Positions 15,561-23,962 of a stretch of 31,204 bases of DNA are shown one piece after another. The stretch spans positions 1-31,204 of the forward strand of contig CAYFUF010000018.1 in assembly GCA_964346245.1 (NCBI GenBank). The letters are read 5' to 3'. The position numbers and the translations under genes were made by a program. Within the stretch, counting starts at the first letter, position 1; each line of letters begins with the position of its first letter. This DNA is from CAYFUF01 sp964346245. Lineage in GTDB: Bacteria > Bacillota > Clostridia > Tissierellales > Peptoniphilaceae. A model generated the notes under the pieces. That model was not told the origin of the DNA. It saw only the letters and a program-made list of their open reading frames with translations, and did no database searches.

Positions 15561-17762
15561 TTAATAAATATTGGATGGATTTAAACTCACGATGATATTC
15601 AATTCACGACTGGTCGGAAATTCTTGCAATATTTTTCTGCCCAAACCCTGAAGGGTTTCCCGGTCAAGGGTTCTAATCAGGATGCCGAAGCGGTACTTGC
15701 GGTTAATGCGTTCAATAACAGCGGGACTTGGCCCATCTAATCTTTTATCTATTTGCTTGTGGGCAAAGTATCCTTCAATGAACTGACGAATCTGCTTTCC
15801 CTTAAGAAAACAAGCTTGCCTGTCTACGCCCTGTATTCCGATATGAAGCTCTTGGTAGATGGGAGGATAAAAGTTCTCTTCTCTTATCGCTAATTCCTTT
15901 TGATAAAAACGATCTACATCATGGATAGCTGCCGCTTCTATAGCATAGTGCTCTGGTTTATAAGTTTGGATATAAACATTGCCCTCTTTGTCTCCCCGAC
16001 CAGCCCGGCCAGCTACTTGGGTAACCAGCTGAAAACTTCGTTCACAGGCTCTCAAGTCTGGCAGATTGAGGGTAATATCTGCCGCAACAATACCTACGAC
16101 AGTAACCTGGGGAAAATCAAATCCCTTGGCTATCATCTGCGTACCTAGCAGGATGTCGATATCGCCATTCATCATGCCGTGATAAACCTTACTGTAAGCG
16201 CCCTTAGCACGCATGGTATCGGCATCAGCTCGAACAATCCTCTTGTGGGGGAAGTACCTTCGAACTTCTTCCTCTAGCGCTTCCGTACCGGCGCCGAATT
16301 CCTTGATTGCCTTACTGCCGCAAGATGGGCAAGTGTTCGTATAATGCTTTTCACGTCCGCAATAGTGGCAGATGAGCTTGTTGCGGTGCTTATGGTAGGT
16401 CATCGCAACATCACAAGCCTCACAGCGGTGAACGTATCCACACTTGCGACAGAACACAAAGGAAGTGTGCCCCCTTTTGTTTAGGAATAAAATTACCTGT
16501 TCCTTTTGAGCTAAGGCTTTTTTCATCGCCTCCATGAGCTCTCTAGAGAACATAGACCGATTATTCGCTTTCAGCTCTTCCCTCATATCGATGATATGAT
16601 TCGTCGGGAGAGCGAGCTTATTAGCCCTTTCTTTTAGGTCAAACCGGCGTATTTTTCCTTGATCTACCTGGTACAAGCTTTCGACCGATGGCGTTGCTGA
16701 ACCTAAGATTAAGGTTGCCTCATTGTAGGTCCGGCGAAAGTATGCAATCTCATGAGTGCGATATTTAGGACTCTTGTCAGAAAGGTAAGACTGCTCGTGT
16801 TCCTCATCAATAATGATTAAGCCTAAATTGGTAAAAGGCGCAAATATTGCAGATCTTGCACCTATCGCGATGGATACTTCCCCACGGTAAATCTTTTGCC
16901 ACTCTTCATTGCGCTGATTTACGGTAAGCCGAGAATGGAGGATTGCTATTTGCTCTCCAAAACGGCCTTGAAATCGGGCAATAGTTTGGGGAGTTAACGA
17001 TATTTCAGGCACGAGGACAATTGCCTCTTTACCTTCTTGCAAAGTTCGTTCTACCAGCTGCAAGTAAATCTCCGTTTTGCCCGAACCTGTAACGCCACAA
17101 ATAAGATAAGAAGCAGGTTTCTTGTTAATCTCATCGACAATCTCCTGCTGCTTAGCATTGAGACGCTTCTTGTCATAGCTAGCTATGCTTTCTGCTTTCC
17201 TTCGGTATTCCCTTTGTTTTTTCTCCTCTATATAACCTTTCTTTAAAAGGGCCTTTAAAGTAGCTGTCGTTGCCTTGCTCAAGGTTAATAATTCTCTTTG
17301 CTCTAGCTGCCCTTTATTTTTCAATAGGTCGATTACTATCTTTTGTCGAACTGCGGATGTTTTAATTTCAGCAGTCAAGCCTGCCTCAGTTACTTGGTAG
17401 TAGCTTCTCATTAATGGCTTGATATCATTGAGGCTGCCTGGTGCCGCAACAGTAGCCAAGGCTGATGTATAATCAGAAAGATATTCGTTTACCATAAACT
17501 CTGCAAGTAAAATGCTTTCTTCTGATAAAGGCTCAGCTCCCGCTACAATTGATAAGATGTCCTTAACTTCCCTATCTTCCTCTTGGCTATCTTTAATGTC
17601 TAAAACAATGCCTGGAGTCTTCCGATTTCCTCGACCAAAAGGCACATAAACGGAAGTGCCCACGGTAATACTTTCCTCTAGCGCTTCCGGTATGCCATAG
17701 GTGAAACGCATATCCGTCATTCTTGTTCCTGTTGATACAACAATATCAGCGTAGCGTTTCAT
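15561..17762 (-). CDS. priA: Primosomal protein N' (replication-restart helicase PriA)
   Basis: PriA recognises abandoned forks and reloads the replicative helicase. The 733-residue protein has an N-terminal DNA-binding domain, Walker A GVTGSGKTEIYL, motif II DEEHEQSY, SATPSVESL, and the C-terminal helicase motif VAGRAGRG. Between the helicase lobes is the zinc module with eight cysteines, in pairs CRKC, CEAC, CHYC and CPSC. Its ATG overlaps the coaBC stop by four bases (ATGA), so they are likely translated together. Length and motif order are normal. Confidence 0.97.
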   Translation of the reverse strand: MKRYADIVVSTGTRMTDMRFTYGIPEALEESITVGTSVYVPFGRGNRKTPGIVLDIKDSQEEDREVKDILSIVAGAEPLSEESILLAEFMVNEYLSDYTSALATVAAPGSLNDIKPLMRSYYQVTEAGLTAEIKTSAVRQKIVIDLLKNKGQLEQRELLTLSKATTATLKALLKKGYIEEKKQREYRRKAESIASYDKKRLNAKQQEIVDEINKKPASYLICGVTGSGKTEIYLQLVERTLQEGKEAIVLVPEISLTPQTIARFQGRFGEQIAILHSRLTVNQRNEEWQKIYRGEVSIAIGARSAIFAPFTNLGLIIIDEEHEQSYLSDKSPKYRTHEIAYFRRTYNEATLILGSATPSVESLYQVDQGKIRRFDLKERANKLALPTNHIIDMREELKANNRSMFSRELMEAMKKALAQKEQVILFLNKRGHTSFVFCRKCGYVHRCEACDVAMTYHKHRNKLICHYCGREKHYTNTCPSCGSKAIKEFGAGTEALEEEVRRYFPHKRIVRADADTMRAKGAYSKVYHGMMNGDIDILLGTQMIAKGFDFPQVTVVGIVAADITLNLPDLRACERSFQLVTQVAGRAGRGDKEGNVYIQTYKPEHYAIEAAAIHDVDRFYQKELAIREENFYPPIYQELHIGIQGVDRQACFLKGKQIRQFIEGYFAHKQIDKRLDGPSPAVIERINRKYRFGILIRTLDRETLQGLGRKILQEFPTSRELNIIVSLNPSNIY

Positions 17763-18943
17763 CGCAAAAGATCCAGAATCTTATCGGCTACAACCTCCTT
17801 ATTCAAAGAGGGATAAGCTTTTTCATAATCATCACCTAAGATAGTTACGGTATTCTGGTTGCTATTAAAACCTGAATCCTTCTTGCTCACATCATTGCAA
17901 ATAATATAGTCGAGTTTTTTCTCCTCAAGTTTTCTTCGGCCATACTCAAGAACCCTCTCTGTCTCCGCAGCAAAGCCAATAATGGTCTGATCCTTGCTAC
18001 GAATATTTGCGACTTCCCTAAGAATATCGGGGGTCTGCGTTAAAACCAAAGTTAAGCCCCCGTCCCCTTCTTTCTTAAGTTTATGCTCGGCCTCAACAAC
18101 TGGTTTATAATCGCTAGGTGCAGCCGCCATGATAAGAGCGTCATAATCTGGAAGATACTTCATTACCGCTTCAAGTAGATCTTCAGTAGAGTCTACTTGC
18201 AAGTTTGGGATTTTTTCTGGAACATCAACACTGATGTGGCCGTGTAAGAAGAAAACATCGGCCCCCCGTTTCAAAGCCCGTTTAGCTATAGCCAATCCTT
18301 GCTTGCCACTGGAATCATTGGTTAGAAAGCGCACAGGGTCAATCCTCTCCCTCGTTGCACCACCCGTAACCATAATCTTCTTGCCGACTAAATCTTTCTC
18401 ATTGAAAAAGGAATCTAGAATATCAGTAAGCTCTTCAGCTTCTGGCATGCGTCCAGCTCCAATTTCATTGCAAGCCAGCCAGCCCGAGCCTGGCTCTATC
18501 ACTTGAATTCCCCTTTCCTTCAGTGTGTTCAAATTTGCTTGAGTCGAAGGATTGTTATACATATACACATTCATAGCTGGGGAGATGATGATTGGAATAT
18601 TGCTAGCTAAAGCTGCTGAGGAAAGGAGGTCGTCTGCTATCCCATGGGCAATTTTGGCAATCACATTAGCTGTCGCAGGTGCAATAAGAAAAACATCATT
18701 TCTCCTGGTCAGGTCAATATGAGGAATAAAACCATCTTCATCTGAAAAGATAGAGTCGTAAACACGGTGCTTGGACATGGTTTGAAAGGTCATAGGAGTG
18801 ACAAATTCCTTAGCTCCATCGGTCATGATGACCTCTGTTTCTGCCCCCCTTTTATTCAATAGGGAAAGTAAACTTAAGCTCTTATAAATGGCAATGCCAC
18901 CGGAAACCCCTAACAGTATTCTTTTCCCTTGAATTCTATCCAT
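17759..18943 (-). CDS. coaBC: Bifunctional phosphopantothenoylcysteine decarboxylase/phosphopantothenate-cysteine ligase
   Basis: CoaBC adds cysteine to 4'-phosphopantothenate (CoaB, C-terminal half) and decarboxylates the product using FMN (CoaC, N-terminal half). CoaC motifs are GVSGGIAIYK, the PAMN motif in ISPAMNVYMYNNP, and the lid LACNEIGAGRMPE with the active cysteine. CoaB shows TGGATRERIDPVRFLTN, AAPSDYKP and GFAAET. I chose the ATG at 18943, one base after the rpoZ stop, which has a GAGGA site; a GTG at 18967 would overlap rpoZ. The predicted length of 394 is typical. The next steps in the pathway include CoaD, encoded at 865-1350. Confidence 0.96.
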   Translation of the reverse strand: MDRIQGKRILLGVSGGIAIYKSLSLLSLLNKRGAETEVIMTDGAKEFVTPMTFQTMSKHRVYDSIFSDEDGFIPHIDLTRRNDVFLIAPATANVIAKIAHGIADDLLSSAALASNIPIIISPAMNVYMYNNPSTQANLNTLKERGIQVIEPGSGWLACNEIGAGRMPEAEELTDILDSFFNEKDLVGKKIMVTGGATRERIDPVRFLTNDSSGKQGLAIAKRALKRGADVFFLHGHISVDVPEKIPNLQVDSTEDLLEAVMKYLPDYDALIMAAAPSDYKPVVEAEHKLKKEGDGGLTLVLTQTPDILREVANIRSKDQTIIGFAAETERVLEYGRRKLEEKKLDYIICNDVSKKDSGFNSNQNTVTILGDDYEKAYPSLNKEVVADKILDLLR

Positions 18944-18944
18944 G

Positions 18945-19277
18945 TTAGTCCTCGATTTCTTCTTCACTATCCTCAGCTACTTGTTCCCCTTTAGACTCAA
19001 CAATCTCATCCGCACTATCCTCATCGAATTCTTCCAACTCTGTCTGTTCGCTATTCTGGTAAATACCTTGGCAAATCTCATCAAAAACAGAGTGATCTTT
19101 GCGGACGGCACCGGCCATTATTTCATCTAATGCTACTGTTACAGGCTTCTTTGCCTTCGTCTTCATTTTTGCCTTCGAGCCATCAGTTAATAACCTTGCT
19201 CGCTTCATGACCATAACGCAAACCTCATAACGGCTAGCGCTAATCTCTGCTAATTCTTTGAAAGATGGATTAATCAT
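18945..19277 (-). CDS. rpoZ: RNA polymerase omega subunit with acidic tail
   Basis: Omega helps fold and stabilise the beta' subunit. Residues 1-75 look like a normal omega: FKELAEISASRYEVCVMVMKRAR and KKPVTVALDEIMAGAV. The last 34 residues (77-110) include 18 Asp or Glu and one Lys, ending EDSEEEIED, which makes this protein longer than the 65-75 residues of many omegas. The ATG lies inside the end of gmk, overlapping it by eight bases, with a GGAGGG site. The gmk-rpoZ-coaBC-priA order is conserved across Bacillota. Confidence 0.93.
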   Translation of the reverse strand: MINPSFKELAEISASRYEVCVMVMKRARLLTDGSKAKMKTKAKKPVTVALDEIMAGAVRKDHSVFDEICQGIYQNSEQTELEEFDEDSADEIVESKGEQVAEDSEEEIED

Positions 19278-19881
19278 TAAATTCCCTCCAGTATTTTTTC
19301 ATTAAATCGTTGTCAATTCTCTGATTTTCAGCTGTTATTATCTTCGAAATTGTTTCTGCGCAGTCCTCTACATTCTCGTTGACTACAGCATAATCATAAT
19401 CATGAAGCATCGAGATTTCATGCTCCGCATTCTGCAAACGAACTCTGATATTATCCTCCGTCTCCGTGTTGCGGTGACGAATTCTGGTCTCCAAATCGAC
19501 TACCTTGGGTGGTAATAGAAATATGAAAACACCGAAATCAACATTCTGCTTCACTTGCATTGCTCCCTGAACGTCGATCTCAAGAATAACATCGTGTCCT
19601 TCATTGATTTTATCGACAACAAACTGTTTAGGCGTCCCATAATAGTTGCCGTGGACCTCAGCGAACTCCAAGAGCTGACCTTCCTCGATCAAATTATTGA
19701 ACTCTTCTTCGCTATAAAAAAAGTAATTCTCGCCATCAGCTTCATAAGACCTTTTGGGTCTAGTCGTAGCCGAAATACTTAACGTTAAGTCTGGACGGAT
19801 CCGCATCAGTTCTGCACATACTGTTCCTTTGCCCACGCCTGATGGCCCAGAGATAATAATTAAATGTCCATGCCTTCTCAA
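19270..19881 (-). CDS. gmk: Guanylate kinase
   Basis: Gmk converts GMP to GDP with ATP. The 203-residue protein has the P-loop GPSGVGKGT near 11-19, the GMP-binding TTRPKRSYEADGENYFF and the lid-region RHRNTETEDNIRVRL. Translation seems to start at a TTG: an AGGAGGT site lies six bases upstream and no in-frame ATG is close. The gene follows yicC/yloC by 17 bases. In B. subtilis a small gene, remA, lies between these two; none is present here. Confidence 0.96.
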   Translation of the reverse strand: MRRHGHLIIISGPSGVGKGTVCAELMRIRPDLTLSISATTRPKRSYEADGENYFFYSEEEFNNLIEEGQLLEFAEVHGNYYGTPKQFVVDKINEGHDVILEIDVQGAMQVKQNVDFGVFIFLLPPKVVDLETRIRHRNTETEDNIRVRLQNAEHEISMLHDYDYAVVNENVEDCAETISKIITAENQRIDNDLMKKYWREFND

Positions 19882-19898
19882 TTCACAACCTCCTCGAA

Positions 19899-20777
19899 CT
19901 ACTCAATATTCTGAACTTGCTCTCGCATTTGTTCAATGATGCTTTTAAGATCAACACAGTTTTTGCGAATATCAAAATCATTAGATTTAGAACCAATGGT
20001 ATTCACTTCTCTGTTCATTTCTTGGATGATGAAATCTAGCGTTTTACCTATTGCTTTATTACTGACGAGGCTATCTTTGAAAGCGCCTATATGACTATGC
20101 AATCGGACGACTTCCTCATCAATATCGGATTTCTGTGCAAGCACGGCTAATTCAGTCGCTAGAATTGCCTCGTCTATTTCTACCTTACCTTCGATAAGCT
20201 TTGATACCTTATCTTTTAATCGCAAATGCTCATCTTCCACAAGCTGAGGACTTCTCGTTTCAATCATCTGCAATATACCAGTTAAATCGTCCATCTTAAT
20301 CGATAAGTCATTAGCAAGTTTGGCGCCCTCATTCGCTCTCAATTCGTTCACTTGCTTGAAAGACTCTTCCAAAACGCTCTTCAAGACTTCCCACAGCGCT
20401 TCTTCGTCCAAATCTTCTTTTTCGTATATCACAGCCTCATCCATCTGCAGGAATTGATCGAAGGTGAAATCTCCCTTGTAGGCAGTTTTCTCTTTTAATG
20501 CTGCAAACTCGTCTAAGAGGACTTGGAAAAGTTCACTGTTGAAGTGGACACTATGAGTAAGTTTAAGAGCTTGAATTCGAATAGCAATCTCTACCCTGCC
20601 TCGCTGGAAATATTCCTTCGCCAAATCCTGTATATCTTTTTCTAATGACGAGATCATAGATGGTCCTTTAATTTTAAGGTCTAAATAGCGATTATTTACT
20701 GTCTTGACCTCACAATCAATCATCCACGATTCATCTTCTCTTTTTGCCTTACCAAACCCAGTCATTGAATATATCAT
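19899..20777 (-). CDS. yicC: YicC/YloC family endoribonuclease
   Basis: This family is reported to act as an RNA endonuclease; the physiological targets in Gram-positive bacteria are poorly known. The 292-residue protein starts with the hallmark MIYSMTGFGKA. The C-terminal DUF1732 part has the signature region KTLDFIIQEMNREVNTIGSK, followed by SIIEQMREQVQNIE. I chose the ATG at 20777 with GGTGGAGG five bases before it; an ATG at 20795 would have that site inside the gene. It is the first gene of the long operon. The same gene (yloC) stands upstream of gmk in B. subtilis. Confidence 0.94.
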   Translation of the reverse strand: MIYSMTGFGKAKREDESWMIDCEVKTVNNRYLDLKIKGPSMISSLEKDIQDLAKEYFQRGRVEIAIRIQALKLTHSVHFNSELFQVLLDEFAALKEKTAYKGDFTFDQFLQMDEAVIYEKEDLDEEALWEVLKSVLEESFKQVNELRANEGAKLANDLSIKMDDLTGILQMIETRSPQLVEDEHLRLKDKVSKLIEGKVEIDEAILATELAVLAQKSDIDEEVVRLHSHIGAFKDSLVSNKAIGKTLDFIIQEMNREVNTIGSKSNDFDIRKNCVDLKSIIEQMREQVQNIE

Positions 20778-20793
20778 ATAAGCCTCCACCACC

Positions 20794-20822
20794 ATGATAA
20801 CTAAGCACCCCTAGAAAGACAA
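20794..20822 (-). promoter_or_regulatory. Candidate promoter of the yicC-gmk-...-thiN operon
   Basis: On the minus strand, TTGTCT (20822-20817) and TATCAT (20799-20794) are separated by 17 bp, directly after the udk hairpin. The -10 matches consensus at 5 of 6 positions. Transcription would begin about 10-12 bases before the ATG, an unusually short leader that holds little more than the ribosome site. It is a candidate by eye only. Confidence 0.45.
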
Positions 20823-20823
20823 A

Positions 20824-20849
20824 AGAATATTACATAAATGTAATATTCT
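20824..20849 (-). terminator. AT-rich hairpin at the end of udk, possible weak terminator
   Basis: AGAATATTACAT (20824-20835) and ATGTAATATTCT (20838-20849) are perfect 12-bp arms around a tiny loop. On the minus strand it begins at the udk stop codon and is followed by TTTTG. The stem has almost no GC pairs, so termination may be weak and yicC may be reached by read-through. Confidence 0.5.
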
Positions 20850-21459
20850 ATGATTCTAATTCATTCTTTACATGATTTATCAGTATATTAACCCCTTTAT
20901 GATTCTCAATTCCTCTTGGAATAATTATATTGGCTGCCTTTTTTGTGGGCGCAACAAAAGCTTCATGCATGGGTTTAATCGTATAGCTGTATTGATTAAG
21001 GATAGATTCTAAGCTCCTGCCTCTTTCCTTCTGGTCGCGACGTATGCGTCGTATTAAGCGGATATCAGGATCCGCTTGAACATAGACCTTCAGATCCAAT
21101 AAGGGTTGCAAATCCTCATAATAGAGGACAAAGAGGCCTTCAATTAGAATCACTTCTCTAGGTTCAATACGCTTAGTCTCGTTTGACCTGGTGTAATTAA
21201 CATAATCATAAATAGGCATGTCAATAGGATGGCCATCCTTTAGCTCTCTCAGATGATTCACTAGTAATTCGATATCGAAAGCGTTGGGGTGATCATAGTT
21301 TAAATCAAGTCTTTTTTCAAAAGGAATATCGCTATATGGATAATAGTAGGAGTCCATATAGATTACCTGAGCACGATCCCCTAGTTCTTGAGCCAACTTG
21401 CGCAATATGCTTGTCTTCCCTGACGCTGTTCCCCCAGCTATACCTATTATCTTTGTCAT
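20848..21459 (-). CDS. udk: Uridine kinase
   Basis: Udk phosphorylates uridine and cytidine in pyrimidine salvage. The 203-residue protein has the P-loop GGTASGKTS near 9-17, the nucleoside-binding YMDSYYYPYSD and LNYDHPNAFD, and the lid region IRRIRRDQKERGRSL. Length is normal. A GGAGGG site lies ahead of the ATG. In B. subtilis udk closes the alaS-side operon right after the U32 genes. Here rqcH, on the opposite strand, separates it from them, so udk has its own promoter region with an inverted repeat at 21481-21522. Confidence 0.95.
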   Translation of the reverse strand: MTKIIGIAGGTASGKTSILRKLAQELGDRAQVIYMDSYYYPYSDIPFEKRLDLNYDHPNAFDIELLVNHLRELKDGHPIDMPIYDYVNYTRSNETKRIEPREVILIEGLFVLYYEDLQPLLDLKVYVQADPDIRLIRRIRRDQKERGRSLESILNQYSYTIKPMHEAFVAPTKKAANIIIPRGIENHKGVNILINHVKNELES

Positions 21460-21480
21460 CCTTCTTCCCTCCTAACGAAG

Positions 21481-21522
21481 TGCCTAAATAACTAGTCGTT
21501 TCATTATAGCATGATTTAGGCA
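21481..21522. repeat. Inverted repeat around the udk -10 box, candidate operator
   Basis: TGCCTAAAT (21481-21489) and ATTTAGGCA (21514-21522) are perfect 9-bp arms with 24 bp between them. The udk -10 (21508-21503, minus strand) lies inside the spacer. The arms would sit near -20 and near +10 of the udk start, a placement that fits a repressor. No known operator is recognised. Confidence 0.45.
21503..21511 (-). promoter_or_regulatory. Extended -10 promoter element of udk
   Basis: The minus strand reads TGCTATAAT (21511-21503), a perfect TATAAT with the upstream TG of an extended -10. No good -35 is visible 16-18 bp upstream, which is usual for this promoter class. It lies about 45 bases before the udk ATG. 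Confidence 0.6.
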
Positions 21523-21532
21523 GCCCTCCCTG

Positions 21533-21541
21533 TGTTATAAT
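21533..21541 (+). promoter_or_regulatory. Extended -10 promoter element of rqcH
   Basis: TGTTATAAT (21533-21541) is a perfect TATAAT with an extended -10 TG. No convincing -35 is present. It lies 38 bases before the rqcH ATG, which has a strong AAGGAGG site four bases ahead. Confidence 0.6.
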
Positions 21542-21579
21542 AGAGCTTACGTTATAACTTAGTGAATTAAGGAGGCCTC

Positions 21580-23310
21580 ATGACATTCGATGGTATTACT
21601 ACTCGGGCAGTCGTCCACGAGTTGAAAAACACAATCGAAGGTGGCTTTATCAAGAAGATTAACCAGATTGGTCCTAAACAGTTGACCATCCAGTTTTATG
21701 CGAATAGAAACAACTACCAGCTTTACCTTTCGGCTGATTCTTCCTTGGCAAGGTTTCATCTCAGTAAGCAGAAATATAATAATCCACAAACTCCACCCAA
21801 TTTCGTTATGCTTCTGCGAAAGCATATCGGGCAAGCAAGATTGGAGAGTATCAACCAAGTCGCTCTAGATAGAACCGTATGCTTTACTTTCCGCACTCAT
21901 AATGAATTAGGTGACCAGGTAGAAAAATACCTGATAATTGAAATTATGGGTAAGCACTCAAATATTATTCTGTTAGATGATAAGAAGAGAGTTTTAGATG
22001 CTATACAAAGAGTTTCGCATGATATGAGCCGAGTCAGACAAATCTATCCTGGCAAAGATTACGAAATATTTCCTTCCAGCAAAAAAAATGTGTTGGAAGA
22101 TGATATAAGCCTATCCTCTTTAATTGAAGAATCCACAGCAGCAATTTCAAAGCTATTCTACCAAGAATTCACCGGTTTCTCGCCTGTTATGGGTCGTGAG
22201 ATCTGTGCAAGAAGCGGCGTAGACCCTCTAAAAAAGGCCCATCAGCTAACGCTTCAAGAGATTTCTCAACTCAATGATCACTTTGTTAACATTGTTGAAA
22301 AGATAAAAGATAATGACTACCATCCAGTCCTTTATCGCCATCCTAAAATAGAGTATTATCCGATGAACCTCGTTCATCTTAATGAACAGGCAAAAACTAG
22401 CTCTAGCCTAAGTGAACTTATCGATGAAGCAAGCGCTTTAAGCCACAGGGATGATCAAGTTGGCCAAAAGAAAGATTATCTGATGGCAACCCTTAGAGAC
22501 CATATCGATAAGCAGGAACGAAAGCGACGGGAATTACAAAAGGATTACGATGCCACATTGACTAGGGAAGACTTAAAAGAAGAGGCTGATCTCCTTTCCT
22601 CGAATATCCACTTGGTGGAAAGAGGAGCCAAGGAAGTCATAGTTGAGGATTTTTTCCACAAGAATGAAAGGCGAACGATTCCCTTAAATCCAAAAAAATC
22701 AGCCTGGGATAATGCTAATAGTAAATACCATAAGTACTCCAAGTTGAAGACTGCTAATGCTTTGCTATCGAAAAAGATTCCTCTATTGGATGAAGACATA
22801 CGCTATCTCCACCAGCTTGCACTAACCATCCAGGATGCGGACTCTAACGCCCTCTTAGATGAGATTCGAGAGGAGCTCAGCAACAGTGGTATCATAAAGA
22901 AGAAAACTGTAAAGAAAAAGACTCGTCAAGAAGAGGCATCAAAGCCTTACCACTTCATCACGCCCAACGGATTTTCTATCTATGTGGGAAGAAATAACTT
23001 TCAGAATGACCAACTAACATTGAAAGTGGCTAACAAAGAGGACTACTTTTTCCATGCCAAAACGATACCAGGTGCCCATGTTATTCTTAAGACAGACGGC
23101 AGAGAGCCTAAGCAGGATGATATTGAAGCAGCAGCCCTTTTAGCTGCTCAATACTCTTCTAGTAAAAAAGAGCCTTACGTAGATATTGATTATACAAAAA
23201 AGAAGAACGTCTATAAGGCAAAAGGGGCGAAACCAGGCATGGTTTACTACAACGACTATCAAACTATGCATGTCAACACAGAGGCAAAACTCGATTTAAA
23301 GGAGAACTAA
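21580..23310 (+). CDS. rqcH: Ribosome quality-control protein RqcH (NFACT/FbpA family)
   Basis: RqcH binds split 50S subunits carrying stalled peptidyl-tRNA and, in B. subtilis, recruits tRNA-Ala to add C-terminal alanine tails that mark the chain for proteolysis. The 576-residue protein has the NFACT-N domain (MTFDGITTRAVVHELK, FVMLLRKHI, EIMGKHSNIIL, RVRQIYPG), a central HhH and coiled-coil part (about 240-430), and the C-terminal NFACT-R domain (PNGFSIYVGRNN, DYFFHAKTIPGAHVIL). Older names call it fibronectin-binding protein; the domain set fits RqcH better. It is the only large plus-strand gene here and has its own promoter and terminator. In B. subtilis the homologue yloA also lies near yloC. 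Confidence 0.95.
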   Translation: MTFDGITTRAVVHELKNTIEGGFIKKINQIGPKQLTIQFYANRNNYQLYLSADSSLARFHLSKQKYNNPQTPPNFVMLLRKHIGQARLESINQVALDRTVCFTFRTHNELGDQVEKYLIIEIMGKHSNIILLDDKKRVLDAIQRVSHDMSRVRQIYPGKDYEIFPSSKKNVLEDDISLSSLIEESTAAISKLFYQEFTGFSPVMGREICARSGVDPLKKAHQLTLQEISQLNDHFVNIVEKIKDNDYHPVLYRHPKIEYYPMNLVHLNEQAKTSSSLSELIDEASALSHRDDQVGQKKDYLMATLRDHIDKQERKRRELQKDYDATLTREDLKEEADLLSSNIHLVERGAKEVIVEDFFHKNERRTIPLNPKKSAWDNANSKYHKYSKLKTANALLSKKIPLLDEDIRYLHQLALTIQDADSNALLDEIREELSNSGIIKKKTVKKKTRQEEASKPYHFITPNGFSIYVGRNNFQNDQLTLKVANKEDYFFHAKTIPGAHVILKTDGREPKQDDIEAAALLAAQYSSSKKEPYVDIDYTKKKNVYKAKGAKPGMVYYNDYQTMHVNTEAKLDLKEN

Positions 23311-23311
23311 A

Positions 23312-23349
23312 AAAAGGTGTAGTTGCCATATCCGGCAACTACACCTTTT
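23312..23349. terminator. Bidirectional terminator between rqcH and trmR
   Basis: A perfect 16-bp stem pairs 23312-23327 with 23334-23349 around a 6-nt loop. On the plus strand it ends in four T residues, serving rqcH. On the minus strand it ends in at least seven, serving the alaS-to-trmR operon. The two genes are convergent and end on either side of it. Confidence 0.92.
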
Positions 23350-23361
23350 CATATGTTTCGT

Positions 23362-23946
23362 TTATCTCTTGGGTTTTACCACCATAACACCGTCGCCAAC
23401 CTCTTTGAAGTACTTAACCTCAAAGTCTTTGGTTGCCAGCATCTCCTGTCGAAAATCACCAATCTTCCTGACTAAATCTTTAGTATTTCGATTATCAGTT
23501 AAAGACGGATCATCCACCATGCCGTGGAATTCTAAATTATCGAAGATGAAAGCACCATCTTCGGCTAGATTATCCATGAAATGAAGCATGTGGTTCTTAT
23601 ATTGAGCTTTTGGGCCATCAACAAAAATCAAATCGTATTTTTTGTCAGTGATGAAGTCGATAGCATCAATCAGATGGACATGAATCCTATCCTGCAGTTT
23701 AACGTCTTCGATGTTTTTCAGCGCCTGATGATAGCGGTCTTCATTGATCTCTAAGCTATCAACATGAATACTATCCCCTTGGCCGGCCATTACTATAGCT
23801 GAAAAGGCGACAGCCGTACCTATCTCCAAAATTGATTCCACTTGATACTTCTCAATATAGTCAATAATCAAAGCTAAACCATCTGCCTGCATTAAAGGAA
23901 TGTGGGGTTCATACACATAGGAGCTTGTATTCTCTTTATTATCCAT
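23362..23946 (-). CDS. trmR: tRNA 5-hydroxyuridine O-methyltransferase
   Basis: TrmR (B. subtilis YrrM) methylates 5-hydroxyuridine at tRNA position 34 to 5-methoxyuridine, widening wobble decoding. The 194-residue class I SAM protein is related to catechol O-methyltransferases. It shows LEIGTAVAFSAIVMA (SAM site), VDSLEINEDRY and the metal-site VDGPKAQYKNH. On sequence alone another small-molecule O-methyltransferase is possible. The neighbouring U32 gene, whose family makes the hydroxyuridine substrate, strongly favours TrmR. Its ribosome site is weak, which suggests coupling to the upstream gene 16 bases away. It is the last gene before the shared terminator. Confidence 0.88.
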   Translation of the reverse strand: MDNKENTSSYVYEPHIPLMQADGLALIIDYIEKYQVESILEIGTAVAFSAIVMAGQGDSIHVDSLEINEDRYHQALKNIEDVKLQDRIHVHLIDAIDFITDKKYDLIFVDGPKAQYKNHMLHFMDNLAEDGAFIFDNLEFHGMVDDPSLTDNRNTKDLVRKIGDFRQEMLATKDFEVKYFKEVGDGVMVVKPKR

Positions 23947-23962
23947 AGCTTAATCCATTTCA

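Noticed and set aside
21580..23310. Fibronectin-binding adhesin as the role of the NFACT protein
   Set aside because: There is no signal peptide or wall anchor, and the NFACT-N, coiled-coil and NFACT-R order fits the cytosolic ribosome quality-control factor.
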